A program made the translations under genes and the position numbers. 50,021 nt of DNA from Bacteroidales bacterium. GTDB taxonomy: Bacteria > Bacteroidota > Bacteroidia > Bacteroidales > UBA1715. Location of the stretch: assembly GCA_031286165.1 (NCBI GenBank), contig JAITUU010000043.1:1-50021 (forward strand), in the 5' to 3' direction. Each line of letters opens with the position of its first letter. The stretch's first letter is position 1. The notes beneath the pieces are model-generated. The model did no database searches. It saw only the letters and a list, made by a program, of their open reading frames with translations, and was not told where the DNA came from. Below are positions 25,142 to 33,924 of the stretch, piece after piece.

Positions 25142-26959
25142 ATGATTCGAGTTGTTTTTTGCGTGTGTGCACTGATTTTTTCTTATTCCGCGCTTGTGGC
25201 GCAAACGAGTGATGAGCAAAATCAGTTGGCATTGCTCTATTTTTCGCGCGGCGAGTACGAAAAAGCAATTCCGCTGTACGAACAACTCTATGCAAAAAAC
25301 CATTCTTCCATTTATTTTGATTACTGCATTCGTGCGCACTCCGCGCTGAAACAGTACGATAAGGCGATTGCGCTCACCAAAGAACAACTGAAATTGTTTC
25401 CGCAGCAGGTGCACTACACTGCTACACTTGCTCGCTTGTATGAAGAATCGAATCAAGCAAAGCAGGCGGAAGAAATCTATCAAAAAATGGTGAAACACTC
25501 GGCAAAAACTGCCGGTGAATATGCCGAAACGGGTAGAGCACTTGCTGAGAATAAAAAATACGATTACGCGCTGGCGGTGTACGATGCCGGATTGAAGAAA
25601 TTTTCGCTTAGCGAGGATTTACAGCGTGCAAAAATGGAACTTTTGCTCCGACAGGGCGATTACGAAAATCTTACAAAAACTTGCGTGGAATTGCTGCAAA
25701 ACGATGAAAGTTTTTTGCCGACTGCCGAAAATTATATACAAGCAGTATTTGCAAAAAATACCGCACAATCGCTGCAAACTGCCTGTCAAACGATAGTAGA
25801 ACAGGCGGCGGTTAAAAATGCGCACGTGCCGGCATTGCAGGATTTGCTTGTGTGGATGTATGTGCAGCAGAATAATTTTAAGCGGGCTTTTGTGTTTGCC
25901 AAATCACTCGATATGCGCTATAAAGAAACAGGCGAGCGCGTGTATGAGTTGGGCGAAACGGCTCTTTCCAACGAACAGTACAACCTCGCAAGCGATTGTT
26001 TTTCCTATATTGTAGAAAAAGGAAATCACACGCATTTGTACAATCCTGCGCTTACCAAGTTGCTGGATATTTCATACAAACAACTTTTTGCGCACGCCAC
26101 ACCTACCGCTGCGCAAGTGCAACAACTTGAAAAACAATACGAAAAAGCACTCGAAGAACTTGGCACCACCACCGAAACCATGAATGTGATGCGCACGCTG
26201 GCGCATATTCAAGCGTTTTATTTGCACAAAACCGAGCAGGCGTTGGCATTGTTGCAAACTGCCGAAACTTTGCCCGGAGCCGCGTATTCCGACCGCGCAC
26301 AGTGTGCTCTCGAAAAAGCCGATGTGTATTTGTTTGCCGGCGATATATGGACAGCCAATATGCTGTACGCAAAAATTGCCCTCGATTATAAAAGCAACGA
26401 TATAGGCAACGAGGCGCGGCTCAAACAAGCGCAGGTGGCGTACTATACTTCGCAATTTTCCTACGCGCAGGCGTTGCTCGATGTGCTCAAAGCAAGTACC
26501 TCGAAATTGATAGCCAACAATGCCTTTGAACTTTCGCAACTCATAAGTGATAATACCATAACAGACGAAGATTCAAGCCATTACGCACTGCAACTTTTTG
26601 CCAAAGCCGACCTCGCGCTCTATCAGAATAAACCTGCGCAGGCACGGTTGTATTTAGATAGCATACAATCGGAATTTTTGTATCACAGCCTTACCGATGA
26701 TGTATTGATGCGCAAAGCACTTGCCGCGCAAGCGCAAAACGATACCGCTGACATGGTGGCGCACTTAACCGCCATTACGCAGCAATATTCCTACGATGTG
26801 TATGCCGATAATGCCTACTTTATGCTCGCCGAATACTATCAAAACACTGCAAAAAACAGCGCGAAAGCAAAGGAATTGTATAAAATCCTCATGCTCGATT
26901 ACCCGCAAAGTTACTACTGCACCATAGCCCGCAAGCGATTCCGAGAATTGGAGTTATGA
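25142..26959 (+). CDS. Secreted/periplasmic TPR-repeat protein
   Basis: 605 aa from ATG 25142. The longer frame from TTG 25046 would put residues over the promoter. The signal peptide ends SALVAQ. TPR-like helix pairs run through the protein: LYFSRGEYEKAIPLYEQLY, ALKQYDKAIALTKEQLKLF, ARLYEESNQAKQAEEIYQKM, then again near the C-terminus ADNAYFMLAEYYQNTAKNSA. It is a scaffold in the periplasm or on the outer membrane; Bacteroidota proteins of this kind often serve envelope assembly or gliding/T9SS, but nothing here fixes the partner. Confidence 0.78.
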   Translation: MIRVVFCVCALIFSYSALVAQTSDEQNQLALLYFSRGEYEKAIPLYEQLYAKNHSSIYFDYCIRAHSALKQYDKAIALTKEQLKLFPQQVHYTATLARLYEESNQAKQAEEIYQKMVKHSAKTAGEYAETGRALAENKKYDYALAVYDAGLKKFSLSEDLQRAKMELLLRQGDYENLTKTCVELLQNDESFLPTAENYIQAVFAKNTAQSLQTACQTIVEQAAVKNAHVPALQDLLVWMYVQQNNFKRAFVFAKSLDMRYKETGERVYELGETALSNEQYNLASDCFSYIVEKGNHTHLYNPALTKLLDISYKQLFAHATPTAAQVQQLEKQYEKALEELGTTTETMNVMRTLAHIQAFYLHKTEQALALLQTAETLPGAAYSDRAQCALEKADVYLFAGDIWTANMLYAKIALDYKSNDIGNEARLKQAQVAYYTSQFSYAQALLDVLKASTSKLIANNAFELSQLISDNTITDEDSSHYALQLFAKADLALYQNKPAQARLYLDSIQSEFLYHSLTDDVLMRKALAAQAQNDTADMVAHLTAITQQYSYDVYADNAYFMLAEYYQNTAKNSAKAKELYKILMLDYPQSYYCTIARKRFRELEL

Positions 26960-27021
26960 TAACGGAAATAGAAGCAATGTTGAAAAAAACGCACGCAAAC
27001 TATTGACTTGTACTGTGTAAT

Positions 27022-27053
27022 GTTAGTACATTCGTACTAACTATCTATTTTTG
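27022..27053 (+). promoter_or_regulatory. Palindromic operator overlapping a promoter
   Basis: GTTAGTAC (27022-27029) and GTACTAAC (27034-27041) form a perfect 8-bp inverted repeat around ATTC. Four bases later comes TATTTTTG (27046-27053), a TAnnTTTG -7 element, so the palindrome sits in the -33 region, a classic repressor position. The gene downstream starts at 27076. Confidence 0.6.
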
Positions 27054-27075
27054 TAACACCAAAACGATATTGATT

Positions 27076-27375
27076 ATGAAAAAAATTCTACTTGTTTTTA
27101 GTTTTTTCTTGTGCCTATCTGTAAGCCTTGCGCAGCAAGCACGCATGAATACTCAGGGAAATATGGGAATTGGCGCACAACCCAACGCAAAAGCACGATT
27201 GCTTATACAAAACTCCTCTGCCACTGCGAGTGATTCACTCATTGGACTGTATGCCACCGTGAAAAATACGAATAGCAGTTTAACAAAACCACTAATTGGT
27301 ATTTATTCGCAGAATACTAATACCTCTGCACAAAATCCCTTGTATGGTATGTATATGAATAAGGTTCAAGATTAG
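27076..27375 (+). pseudogene. 5' fragment of a fibre-type secreted protein, cut by an IS element
   Basis: The first 95 codons are original: signal peptide MKKILLVFSFFLCLSVSLAQ, then ARMNTQGNMGIGAQPNAKAR and LLIQNSSA, the same opening style as the S74 fibre protein at 440 (GTTPIPTARLLVSEGS). At 27361 the sequence enters the terminal repeat of an IS1595-like element and the frame stops at 27373-27375. The missing rest is not found on the other side of the element, so the gene has lost its 3' part. ATG 27076 is preferred over TTG 27070. Confidence 0.75.
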
Positions 27376-28090
27376 TTAAGTAATGATTATATTTGCTTAA
27401 CTAATTGAAGAACAATGAGTAATAAGTATTTTTTTTTGTGCCAAGATTTCTGATGAGAAATTTCGTATGGTTTTACGCCTTTTTTGTCTCGATATTGAGG
27501 CAAAAAAAGTAGCAGAATTTACCGGTTTAATCGCGGAACTGTGAACAATATTTTCGGCAAATTACGCGAGCGTATCGCTGAAATTTGCGAAGCGGAAAGC
27601 CCGTTTGAAAATGGCGAAATAGAACTTGATGAAAGTTATTTTGGCGCACGCAGAGTTCGCGGAAAACGAGGTCGCGGAGCGCAAGGAAAAACGCCTGTTT
27701 TTGGTATTTTGAAACGAAATGATAAGGTATATACACAAATCGTTAAACGCTGTTCAATCAGTGAATTAATGCCAATTATTCAAGGTAGAACAGACACCAA
27801 TTCAGTGGTTTATACTGATGGTTTTAAGACCTACGATGGGCTGGTAAATTATGGCTATAAAAGGCATTATCGAGTGTATCACGGCGACAATGGATTTGCC
27901 ATTGGGAGCAACCATATTAACGGTATTGAGAACTTTTGGGGGCTTTGCAAAGTGAGGCTCGCAAAGTTCAGGGGAATGAATAAAAAGACATAAAAGAGTG
28001 TGAATTTAGATACAATTTGAGAAATCAAAATTTATACCTATTTTTGCTAAATGAATTAGGAAAAAACAAACTTAACTAATCTTGAACCTT
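27361..28090 (+). mobile_element. IS1595-like insertion sequence, degenerate
   Basis: A 730-bp element bounded by perfect 20-bp terminal inverted repeats (27361-27380, starting AAGGTTCAAG, and 28071-28090). It holds one broken ISXO2-type transposase gene. The 8-bp target duplication expected for the family is absent: left flank ATATGAAT, right flank GCAAAAAA. The genes on the two sides are unrelated (fibre-type on the left, subtilase on the right). This points to recombination between two IS copies or a flanking deletion after insertion. Confidence 0.85.
27415..28079 (+). pseudogene. IS1595-family transposase with frameshifts
   Basis: The product can be rebuilt only by changing frames: MSNKYFF, a slip in a run of nine T (27429-27437), then AKISDEKFRMVLRLF and KKVAEFTGL, one missing base near 27530, then NRGTVNNIFGKLRERIAE. 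The catalytic ISXO2 core follows with ELDESYFGARR (first Asp), VYTDGFKTYDGL (second Asp) and NHINGIENFWGL (Asn/Glu region). After RGMNKKT a small deletion near 27990 breaks the frame again before KECEFRYNLRNQNLYLF. Three lesions make it inactive. It probably came from a Bacteroidota IS. Confidence 0.85.
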
Positions 28091-29020
28091 GCAAAAAATA
28101 GTGGAGCACATATATTATCAAATAGTTGGGGGTATGGGTCTTCTGTGCCAAATTTATTTCCAAATATAGTCGATGCAATTGAAGATGCTGTAATGAATGG
28201 ACGTAATGGAAAGGGTTGTATTGTTGTGTTTGCAGCAGGAAATACGGCAAATCAGATTGGAAATGATAAAGGGATAATTACTTTCCCGTCAAATGTAAAT
28301 GTTGAGGGGGTATTAACTGTATGGGCATCAGACCGATACGACCAACAAGCAAATTATAGTCCGACTTCCAATGTAAGTAGTTCGTTTAATCAGATTATTG
28401 ATATTGTGGCTCCGTCTCATCGTGCTTATTCATGTCAAATTCCAACAGAAACATTTGAAGTGTGGACCATGGATATTCCCGGTAATGACGGTTATAATCC
28501 TGTGAAAAATACAGATTGTGGCGTTTTACCATTGACAAATTCTGCGTTGCCAATGTCTGGTACTAATTATTCGTCATATACGGGTTACTTTGGATGAACT
28601 TCTTGTTCGTGTTCCGAAGTTTCTGCCGTAGCAGCACTAATATTGTCGTTGAATCAAAATTTAACGCAACAATAGGTTGCCGATATGATAAAATCAACTG
28701 CGCGAAAGGCAGGGAATTATTTATATTTACTAACGCAAGGAGTATCTAACAATAATACGTGGAATCCTCAAATGGGACATGGAGTATTGGATGCCTACGC
28801 CGCCGTGCAAGCAGCGCAGCAAACAATTTGTCAAACTCCCGTAGTTAATTTCACCAATCAAACAGTGAGTACAAATACAACCGTTACAAGTTGTGGAGAT
28901 ATTTTCGTAAAAGACGTACTCATAAAAAGCGGTGCAAAACTCATTCTCGATGCCGAAGGAGAAATTATTATGGAAGGTGATTTGCAAATAGAAAACGGTG
29001 CTGAGTTTGAAATGTGGTAG
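28091..29020 (+). pseudogene. Subtilase (S8) pseudogene, 5'-truncated, two in-frame stops
   Basis: The frame reads KNSGAHILSNSWGYGS, CIVVFAAGNTANQIG and VLTVWASDRYD, typical of the middle of S8 serine proteases. The Asp and His parts of the triad are lost upstream of the IS. The catalytic Ser motif follows a TGA (28597 area): FG-stop-TSCSCSEVSAVAAL, where the family has FGGTSxxxP; one base change from GGA explains it. A TAG follows NLTQQ, one base from CAG. The C-terminus (GHGVLDAYAAVQAAQ, then CGDIFVKDVLIKSGAKL) shares the beta tail of the metalloprotease at 2594. It was a secreted protease, now decaying. Confidence 0.85.
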
Positions 29021-29077
29021 AATGGCGTACTTCTCAAAAAACTTTTCTCTGCACACTCCGAAAATAAAAAAAAGCAC

Positions 29078-29085
29078 TATCTTTG
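29078..29085 (+). promoter_or_regulatory. -7 element TATCTTTG before nusB
   Basis: Exact TAnnTTTG match 26 nt before the ATG at 29111; flanked by GCAC and GTGC, which could form a small hairpin. Confidence 0.55.
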
Positions 29086-29110
29086 TGCCTAAAAAAAAGA
29101 GTTTTTTTAC

Positions 29111-30055
29111 ATGATTAACCGCCGATTGATACGAATAAAAGCATTGCAAGAATTGTATGCTTATAAAAAAAGTGAAGACCCGAATTTCGTGGCTTTTTAC
29201 AAAGAGTACGAACAGAGTTTGCACAAAACATACGAGCAATATTGTATGTATTTTCTTCTCCTTGCCGAATTGAAACACACCGCCTTTGTGCGCATCGACC
29301 AAATTAAAAATCGCTTGCTCAAAACAGACGATGAATGGCTTTTTTTACTCCCCTTTGCCGAAAATAAAGTGCTGGCGCAAATAGAAGGCAATAAAACGCT
29401 GCAAAAATGCGTGAACGACTATAAACTTTCGTGGAAAACGAACGAAAACAACATTGTAAAAGAACTTTTTACCACCATTATCGAAATGGATTGGTACAAA
29501 ACCTACGCCGAAGGCGAGCAAAATTACGCCAACGATAAAAAATTCGTGCGTGCGGTGCTCACCAAAGTGGTATATAATACCGAACACGTATATTCGTTTT
29601 TTGAAGATTCTTCGCTGTTTTGGAATGATGAGGACGAATACATACTTTCGATGGTGGAAAAAACGCTTCGTGCTTTCAGTGAGGAAAACGAGCAGGGCGG
29701 CGAACTCATGCCGCTCTATAAAGACGAAGATATTAAGCGATTTTCACGCGATATTTTCACCGAAACAATCAATAATTGGGCAGCCTACAATGAATATATA
29801 GCCGCCGCGCTCAAAAATTGGGACCAAGAACGTATAGCCGATATAGATAAAATTCTACTGCAAATGGCTGTAACAGAAGCAATTAAATATTCCGAAATTC
29901 CACTTGCCGTTACGTTGAACGAATATATTGAAATAGCAAAACTATATAGTACCGATAAAAGTAGTATCTTTATCAACGGAATTTTGCACGGCGTATTCAG
30001 TACTTTGCAAAAACAAGGAATAATAGTGAAACGAGGGAGAGGACTTATTAAATAG
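29111..30055 (+). CDS. nusB: Transcription antitermination protein NusB
   Basis: 314 aa, about twice the enterobacterial length, which is normal for Bacteroidota. It starts MINRRLIRIKALQELYAY; the NusB RNA-binding helical fold is at the C-terminus (about 205-308), with NWDQERIADIDKILLQMAVTE, PLAVTLNEYIEIAKLY and SSIFINGILHGV. NusB with NusE binds boxA in rRNA leaders and prevents early termination. First gene of a conserved cluster with DUF1573, yajC, ybbR and coaE. Confidence 0.93.
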   Translation: MINRRLIRIKALQELYAYKKSEDPNFVAFYKEYEQSLHKTYEQYCMYFLLLAELKHTAFVRIDQIKNRLLKTDDEWLFLLPFAENKVLAQIEGNKTLQKCVNDYKLSWKTNENNIVKELFTTIIEMDWYKTYAEGEQNYANDKKFVRAVLTKVVYNTEHVYSFFEDSSLFWNDEDEYILSMVEKTLRAFSEENEQGGELMPLYKDEDIKRFSRDIFTETINNWAAYNEYIAAALKNWDQERIADIDKILLQMAVTEAIKYSEIPLAVTLNEYIEIAKLYSTDKSSIFINGILHGVFSTLQKQGIIVKRGRGLIK

Positions 30056-30101
30056 GTAATAGTTGTTAGTGATTAGATGTTAGAAAATAGGAAATAGAAG
30101 T
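30056..30101. repeat. Degenerate heptamer array between nusB and the DUF1573 gene
   Basis: Reads AGGTAAT, AGTTGTT, AGTGATT, AGATGTT, AGAAAAT, AGGAAAT, AGAAGTT: seven units at period 7 leading right up to the ATG. Confidence 0.65.
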
Positions 30102-30102
30102 T

Positions 30103-30537
30103 ATGAAACAAACGATAGGATTACTACTTTTTGTAATTGCAGGAATAATGTGTGCGTGCAATTCTGCACAGAATCAAAGTGAAACTGCGCAGCAAACGGC
30201 ACTGAGCGATAGTTTACCGCTCACAAGCATAGTCTTTGCACACACGAATTTCAATTTCGGCAGCATAGCCGATGGCGAAGTGGTGGAGCATGTTTATACA
30301 TTTACCAACACCGGCGAGCACGATTTAGTGTTGCGCGATGTGAAACCATCATGCGGCTGCACCACTCCTGATTTTACCAGAGTGCCGGTGAAACCGGGAG
30401 AGCAAGGAAAAATTACCGTAAAATTCGACTCGAAAGGAAAACCGGGCAATCAAATAAAAACCGTGAACGTAACGGCAAATACCGACCCGGAAACTACCGT
30501 ACTGCGATTTACTGCGCAAGTGCGTGAAAACAAATAA
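30103..30537 (+). CDS. DUF1573 lipoprotein
   Basis: 144 aa. The lipoprotein signal ends GIMCAC with the lipid Cys near residue 19. The DUF1573 beta-sandwich spans about 45-140: FNFGSIADGEVVEHVYTFTN, VKPSCGCTTPDF and GKPGNQIKTVNVTANT. The family is widespread in Bacteroidota, of unknown function, and commonly encoded between nusB and yajC, as here. Likely periplasm-facing. Confidence 0.9.
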   Translation: MKQTIGLLLFVIAGIMCACNSAQNQSETAQQTALSDSLPLTSIVFAHTNFNFGSIADGEVVEHVYTFTNTGEHDLVLRDVKPSCGCTTPDFTRVPVKPGEQGKITVKFDSKGKPGNQIKTVNVTANTDPETTVLRFTAQVRENK

Positions 30538-30575
30538 CGTAAAATAAATAATAATTAACATAAAATTAGAACAAA

Positions 30576-30899
30576 ATGAACATTCAAAACATTCTCTTAC
30601 AAGCCGCAGGAGGCTCGCCAAACCCAATGGGAAACATTATTCTCTTGGTAGGTATTGTGGTAGTATTTTACTTTTTCATGATTCGTCCGCAAATGAAACG
30701 CCAAAAAGAAGCACGCAAATTTCGCGAAGGATTGAAAAAAGGCGATAAAATTGTTACAATCGGCGGGATTTACGGTAAAGTGGTGGACATTAAAGACAAC
30801 AACATTGCAGTAGTGGAACTTGCTGAAAATGTAGTGGTAAAAATGGATAAATCGGCACTCGTTGCCGATGCTTCGGAAATTCAAACCACCGCGAAGTAA
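30576..30899 (+). CDS. yajC: Preprotein translocase subunit YajC
   Basis: 107 aa. One membrane helix (about residues 18-36, IILLVGIVVVFYFFMI), then the conserved RPQMKRQKEARKF and KKGDKIVTIGGIYGKVV, which define YajC. It associates with SecDF and the Sec translocon in the inner membrane. It follows DUF1573 after 38 nt. Confidence 0.95.
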   Translation: MNIQNILLQAAGGSPNPMGNIILLVGIVVVFYFFMIRPQMKRQKEARKFREGLKKGDKIVTIGGIYGKVVDIKDNNIAVVELAENVVVKMDKSALVADASEIQTTAK

Positions 30900-30909
30900 G
30901 TATCATTGA

Positions 30910-30917
30910 TACTTTTG
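30910..30917 (+). promoter_or_regulatory. -7 element TACTTTTG inside the yajC-ybbR gap
   Basis: Exact TAnnTTTG match just after the yajC stop; no clear -33 box. Together with the terminator at 31021-31052 it would give a transcript of about 130 nt with no evident ORF. Confidence 0.4.
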
Positions 30918-31020
30918 TAGATTGCTTCACTGCGTTTGCAACGGCGAAGCCCTCACCGAAGGTAATGACGAAGAAATAAACGGAGTGCGAACAATAAATG
31001 TGCAGTAACATGAAATTTTA

Positions 31021-31052
31021 AAAAACTCGGAATGACTATTTCGAGTTTTTTT
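31021..31052 (+). terminator. Rho-independent terminator/attenuator before ybbR
   Basis: ACTCGGAAT (31025-31033) pairs with ATTTCGAGT (31038-31046) around GACT, with one G-T wobble; A5 before and T7 after. It is only 17 nt before the ybbR ATG, so it either ends the yajC transcript or attenuates ybbR. Confidence 0.8.
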
Positions 31053-31068
31053 GTATTTTTACGGCAGT

Positions 31069-32031
31069 ATGAAAAGCGGATTAAAACATAAAACAAAGCA
31101 GTGGTTTTCGGCAGAAAACAGGCGAGCAATTGCGCTGTATTTGTGTTTTGTGGTGGTGGCAACCATGCTGTGGTTTGTAAAAGTACTCGATAAAAAATAC
31201 CTTTACACCCTTTCGGTGCCAGCGCAGTACGAGAATAAACCCATCGACAAAGCCTTGCTGTATCACCTGCCAAAAGAAATAGACGTGAGTGTGAACACCG
31301 ATGGACTTACATTGTGCAAATATTTACTTTTCGACCATGATAAATGTTTGCATTTCGACCTTTCACATTTTTCGCAGCAAGAGCGCAGCACGCTTGAAAT
31401 GGAACACTACGCCCTGCTCGATTCGTTACTGAACGATATGACCATACTCGGCACACAGCCCGCACGCATTGTGTTTGCCTTTCAAAAAATCAGTTCCAAA
31501 CGGGTAAAAATAGCAAGTGCTCTCGATTTGCAGTTTGCACGGCAGTTTCAGTTGGCTACTCCCATTGTGCTCAAACCCGATTCTGTTACCATATATGGTG
31601 CAAAACAAATGATAGACACCATTCGCGAAGTGTTTACCGTAGCAAAAACTATTGCCAATCTTTCCGGGAAAAGCACGTACACAGTGGCGTTGCAAGGACT
31701 TGACGATATTCGTTTTTCCGATTCGCTGGTACAGGTGCTCATAGAGGCGGAAAAATTCACCGAAAAAAAATACTCCGTGCCCATAACGTTTATCAATGTG
31801 CCGGCAAATGTGGTGGTAGATTTGATGCAAAACAATGTGATACTCACGGTATTTATAGGACTATCGAAAGTCGAAAAAATTTCCGAGCACGATTTTAAAG
31901 CCGTAGCCGATTACCGCAAGCGCAACACCACTACCGGCGAAATTCCCGTGGAAATAATTGCCCAACCGCCGCACGGCTCTATTATTCAACAAAATCCCCA
32001 TAATGTAGAAATTATTTTTGAGGAGATATGA
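31069..32031 (+). CDS. YbbR-domain membrane protein
   Basis: 320 aa from ATG 31069 (TTG 31051 overlaps the terminator). One N-terminal membrane helix (about residues 17-38, AIALYLCFVVVATMLWFV), then extracytoplasmic YbbR-like beta repeats, e.g. PIVLKPDSVTIYGAKQMIDT and KYSVPITFINVPANVVVDL. In other bacteria YbbR (CdaR) regulates the diadenylate cyclase CdaA; here no cdaA is adjacent, so that link is only by family. Its end overlaps the coaE start by four bases, so the two are translationally coupled. Confidence 0.85.
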   Translation: MKSGLKHKTKQWFSAENRRAIALYLCFVVVATMLWFVKVLDKKYLYTLSVPAQYENKPIDKALLYHLPKEIDVSVNTDGLTLCKYLLFDHDKCLHFDLSHFSQQERSTLEMEHYALLDSLLNDMTILGTQPARIVFAFQKISSKRVKIASALDLQFARQFQLATPIVLKPDSVTIYGAKQMIDTIREVFTVAKTIANLSGKSTYTVALQGLDDIRFSDSLVQVLIEAEKFTEKKYSVPITFINVPANVVVDLMQNNVILTVFIGLSKVEKISEHDFKAVADYRKRNTTTGEIPVEIIAQPPHGSIIQQNPHNVEIIFEEI

Positions 32032-32618
32032 AAGAGTGGAAAGTAGCCCTTTCAGGCGGAATAGGAAGTGGGAAAACGCATATTGCGCAGGTGTTTTCGG
32101 CACTTGCTGTGCCGGTGTATAATTCTGACCTTCGCGCCAAAGAATTGATGCAAAGCGATGAGAAAATTCGGCGTGGATTGATAGCACTATTGGGTGAAGA
32201 AACGTATAAGGGCGCGGAATTGAACAAACAATTTGTGGCACAGCAGATTTTTTCCAACAATGAAATGCGCCGGCAGGTAAATGCCATAGTGCACCCCGTA
32301 GTTATTCGGCATTACGAAGCGTGGTCGGCGGCGCAAAACGTGCCTTATACCATTATGGAAACTGCCTTACTGTTTGAAAACGATGTATATACGCATTTTG
32401 ATACTACCATATATATAACCGCTCCTATGGAAGAACGCATTGTACGAGTTATGAAACGCGATATGTGTAGTCGTGAAGAAGTGGAAAAACGCATGAAAAT
32501 GCAACAAAATGACACAATTTGTGTGCAAAAAGCCGATTTTGTGATAGAAAATAATAATTTTGCGCTTTCACAAGTATTGACAATTCACGAACAAATAGTG
32601 CATGGCAAAATTAGGTAA
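32028..32618 (+). CDS. coaE: Dephospho-CoA kinase
   Basis: 196 aa. Last step of coenzyme A synthesis: phosphorylates dephospho-CoA at the ribose 3' position. P-loop SGGIGSGKT (residues 8-16), then [12 protein letters not shown] and [15 protein letters not shown], conserved in CoaE. ATG overlaps ybbR by four bases; its 3' end overlaps the next gene by 17 bases. Confidence 0.93.
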   Translation: MKEWKVALSGGIGSGKTHIAQVFSALAVPVYNSDLRAKELMQSDEKIRRGLIALLGEETYKGAELNKQFVAQQIFSNNEMRRQVNAIVHPVVIRHYEAWSAAQNVPYTIMETALLFENDVYTHFDTTIYITAPMEERIVRVMKRDMCSREEVEKRMKMQQNDTICVQKADFVIENNNFALSQVLTIHEQIVHGKIR

Positions 32619-33336
32619 ATTTATAGGAGCAGCGGCAGGTTTCGCCTTAGGCGGACCCATTGGTGCTTTGATTGGTTTTGCCATAGGTTCGGTGCTCGAT
32701 GGTACTTCTGTAACCGTGCATCAAAGTAGCGGCACTCACGCGGCTTCGCGCGATTTTGCGCTGAGTTTGATAGTGCTCATAGCCGCAGTGATGAAAGCCG
32801 ATGGCAGTGTAAAACGTGTTGAACTCAATTTTGTGAAATCTTTTTTGCTGCGTATGTATGGGCAACACAAAACCGAAGAATTGCTGCATATTTTGCGCGA
32901 TGTGCTCAAAAAAGATATTCCGCTCTACGATGTGTGCGTGCAAATTCGCACCAACATGACCTACGAATCGCGTTTGGAACTATTACACTTTTTGTTGCAA
33001 TTAGCACTTTCCGATTCGCAATACAGCGAGCAGGAAAAATCGGTGATACAAACCATTGCCAATCATTTGGGCATTACACCCACCGATTTTCAGTCGGTGC
33101 ACGCAAGTTTGCATATTTCCTCTGCCGGTGATATTGAAAATGCCTACAAAGTACTCGAAATTTCGCCCGAAGCAAGCGATGAAGAGGTAAAAAAAGCCTA
33201 CAAGAAAATGGCGGTAAAATATCACCCCGATAAATTGGTGCATTTGGGCGAAGAAGTGCAAAAATCGGCGACCGAAAAATTTAAAAAAGTGAACGAGGCT
33301 TACGAAAAAATTAAAAAACAACGAGATATTAAATAA
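32602..33336 (+). CDS. DjlA-like protein: TerB domain plus DnaJ domain
   Basis: 244 aa. N-terminal Gly/Ala-rich hydrophobic segment (about residues 5-32), then a helical TerB-like domain (about 48-160: [43 protein letters not shown]), and a C-terminal J domain (about 175-243) with [17 protein letters not shown]; the HPD tripeptide that activates Hsp70 is intact. It is a membrane-linked co-chaperone of DnaK. The motif order equals DjlA. Confidence 0.88.
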   Translation: MAKLGKFIGAAAGFALGGPIGALIGFAIGSVLDGTSVTVHQSSGTHAASRDFALSLIVLIAAVMKADGSVKRVELNFVKSFLLRMYGQHKTEELLHILRDVLKKDIPLYDVCVQIRTNMTYESRLELLHFLLQLALSDSQYSEQEKSVIQTIANHLGITPTDFQSVHASLHISSAGDIENAYKVLEISPEASDEEVKKAYKKMAVKYHPDKLVHLGEEVQKSATEKFKKVNEAYEKIKKQRDIK

Positions 33337-33354
33337 ATTAAAACAACAACAATT

Positions 33355-33912
33355 ATGCTTAACGACATTTTAGCAGTTTCCGGACAATCAGGATTGTTTA
33401 AACTGATAGGAAAAAATCCTAATTCTATTATTGTGGAATCGCTTGAAACAGGCAAACGCATTCCGGTGTATCAATCTACCAAAGTGAGTACTTTGAGTGA
33501 TATTGCAATTTTTACCACCGAAACCGAAGTTCCTTTGGTAGATGTGTTTGAAAAAATCAGCAAAATTGAAAACAAAGGAGCCTGCTCGATTGCGAAAAAC
33601 GCAAGTGCCGCCGAAATCAAAGAATATTTTGAGGATGTGCTGCCTACCTACGACAAAGAGCGTGTGTATGTGAGTGATATGAAAAAAGTGCTTTCGTGGT
33701 ACACCATTTTGCAAGGAAAAAATTTACTCGATTTCGAGAAAAAAGCAGAAGAAACCGCTGCGAGCGAAGAAAGTACCGAAACTGCAAAAGTAAAAACACC
33801 GGCAAAAGCAAAAACCGCTACGCCAAAAGCAAAAACGTCTGCTGCACCGAAAATGACAAAAACAGTGGCACCCAAAGTGAAACAAAACACTATGCCGCGT
33901 AAAGCGCAGTAA
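33355..33912 (+). CDS. DUF5606 protein with Lys/Ala-rich tail
   Basis: 185 aa. The folded part (1-125) reads LNDILAVSGQSGLFKLIGK and VPLVDVFEKISKIENKG, characteristic of the Bacteroidota-specific DUF5606 family. Residues about 130-185 are a low-complexity basic tail (repeats of KTPAKAKTATPKAKTS type) like histone H1 or DNA/RNA-binding tails. Function unknown; probably cytoplasmic. It follows the DjlA-like gene after 18 nt. Confidence 0.85.
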   Translation: MLNDILAVSGQSGLFKLIGKNPNSIIVESLETGKRIPVYQSTKVSTLSDIAIFTTETEVPLVDVFEKISKIENKGACSIAKNASAAEIKEYFEDVLPTYDKERVYVSDMKKVLSWYTILQGKNLLDFEKKAEETAASEESTETAKVKTPAKAKTATPKAKTSAAPKMTKTVAPKVKQNTMPRKAQ

Positions 33913-33924
33913 TTGTTGTGCGCT

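Noticed and set aside
28597..28680. In-frame TGA and TAG in the subtilase could be recoded (selenocysteine, suppression)
   Set aside because: The gene is also missing its 5' half through the IS element, both stops are one base from the family residue (GGA, CAG), and no SECIS-like structure is evident. Decay is the simpler reading.
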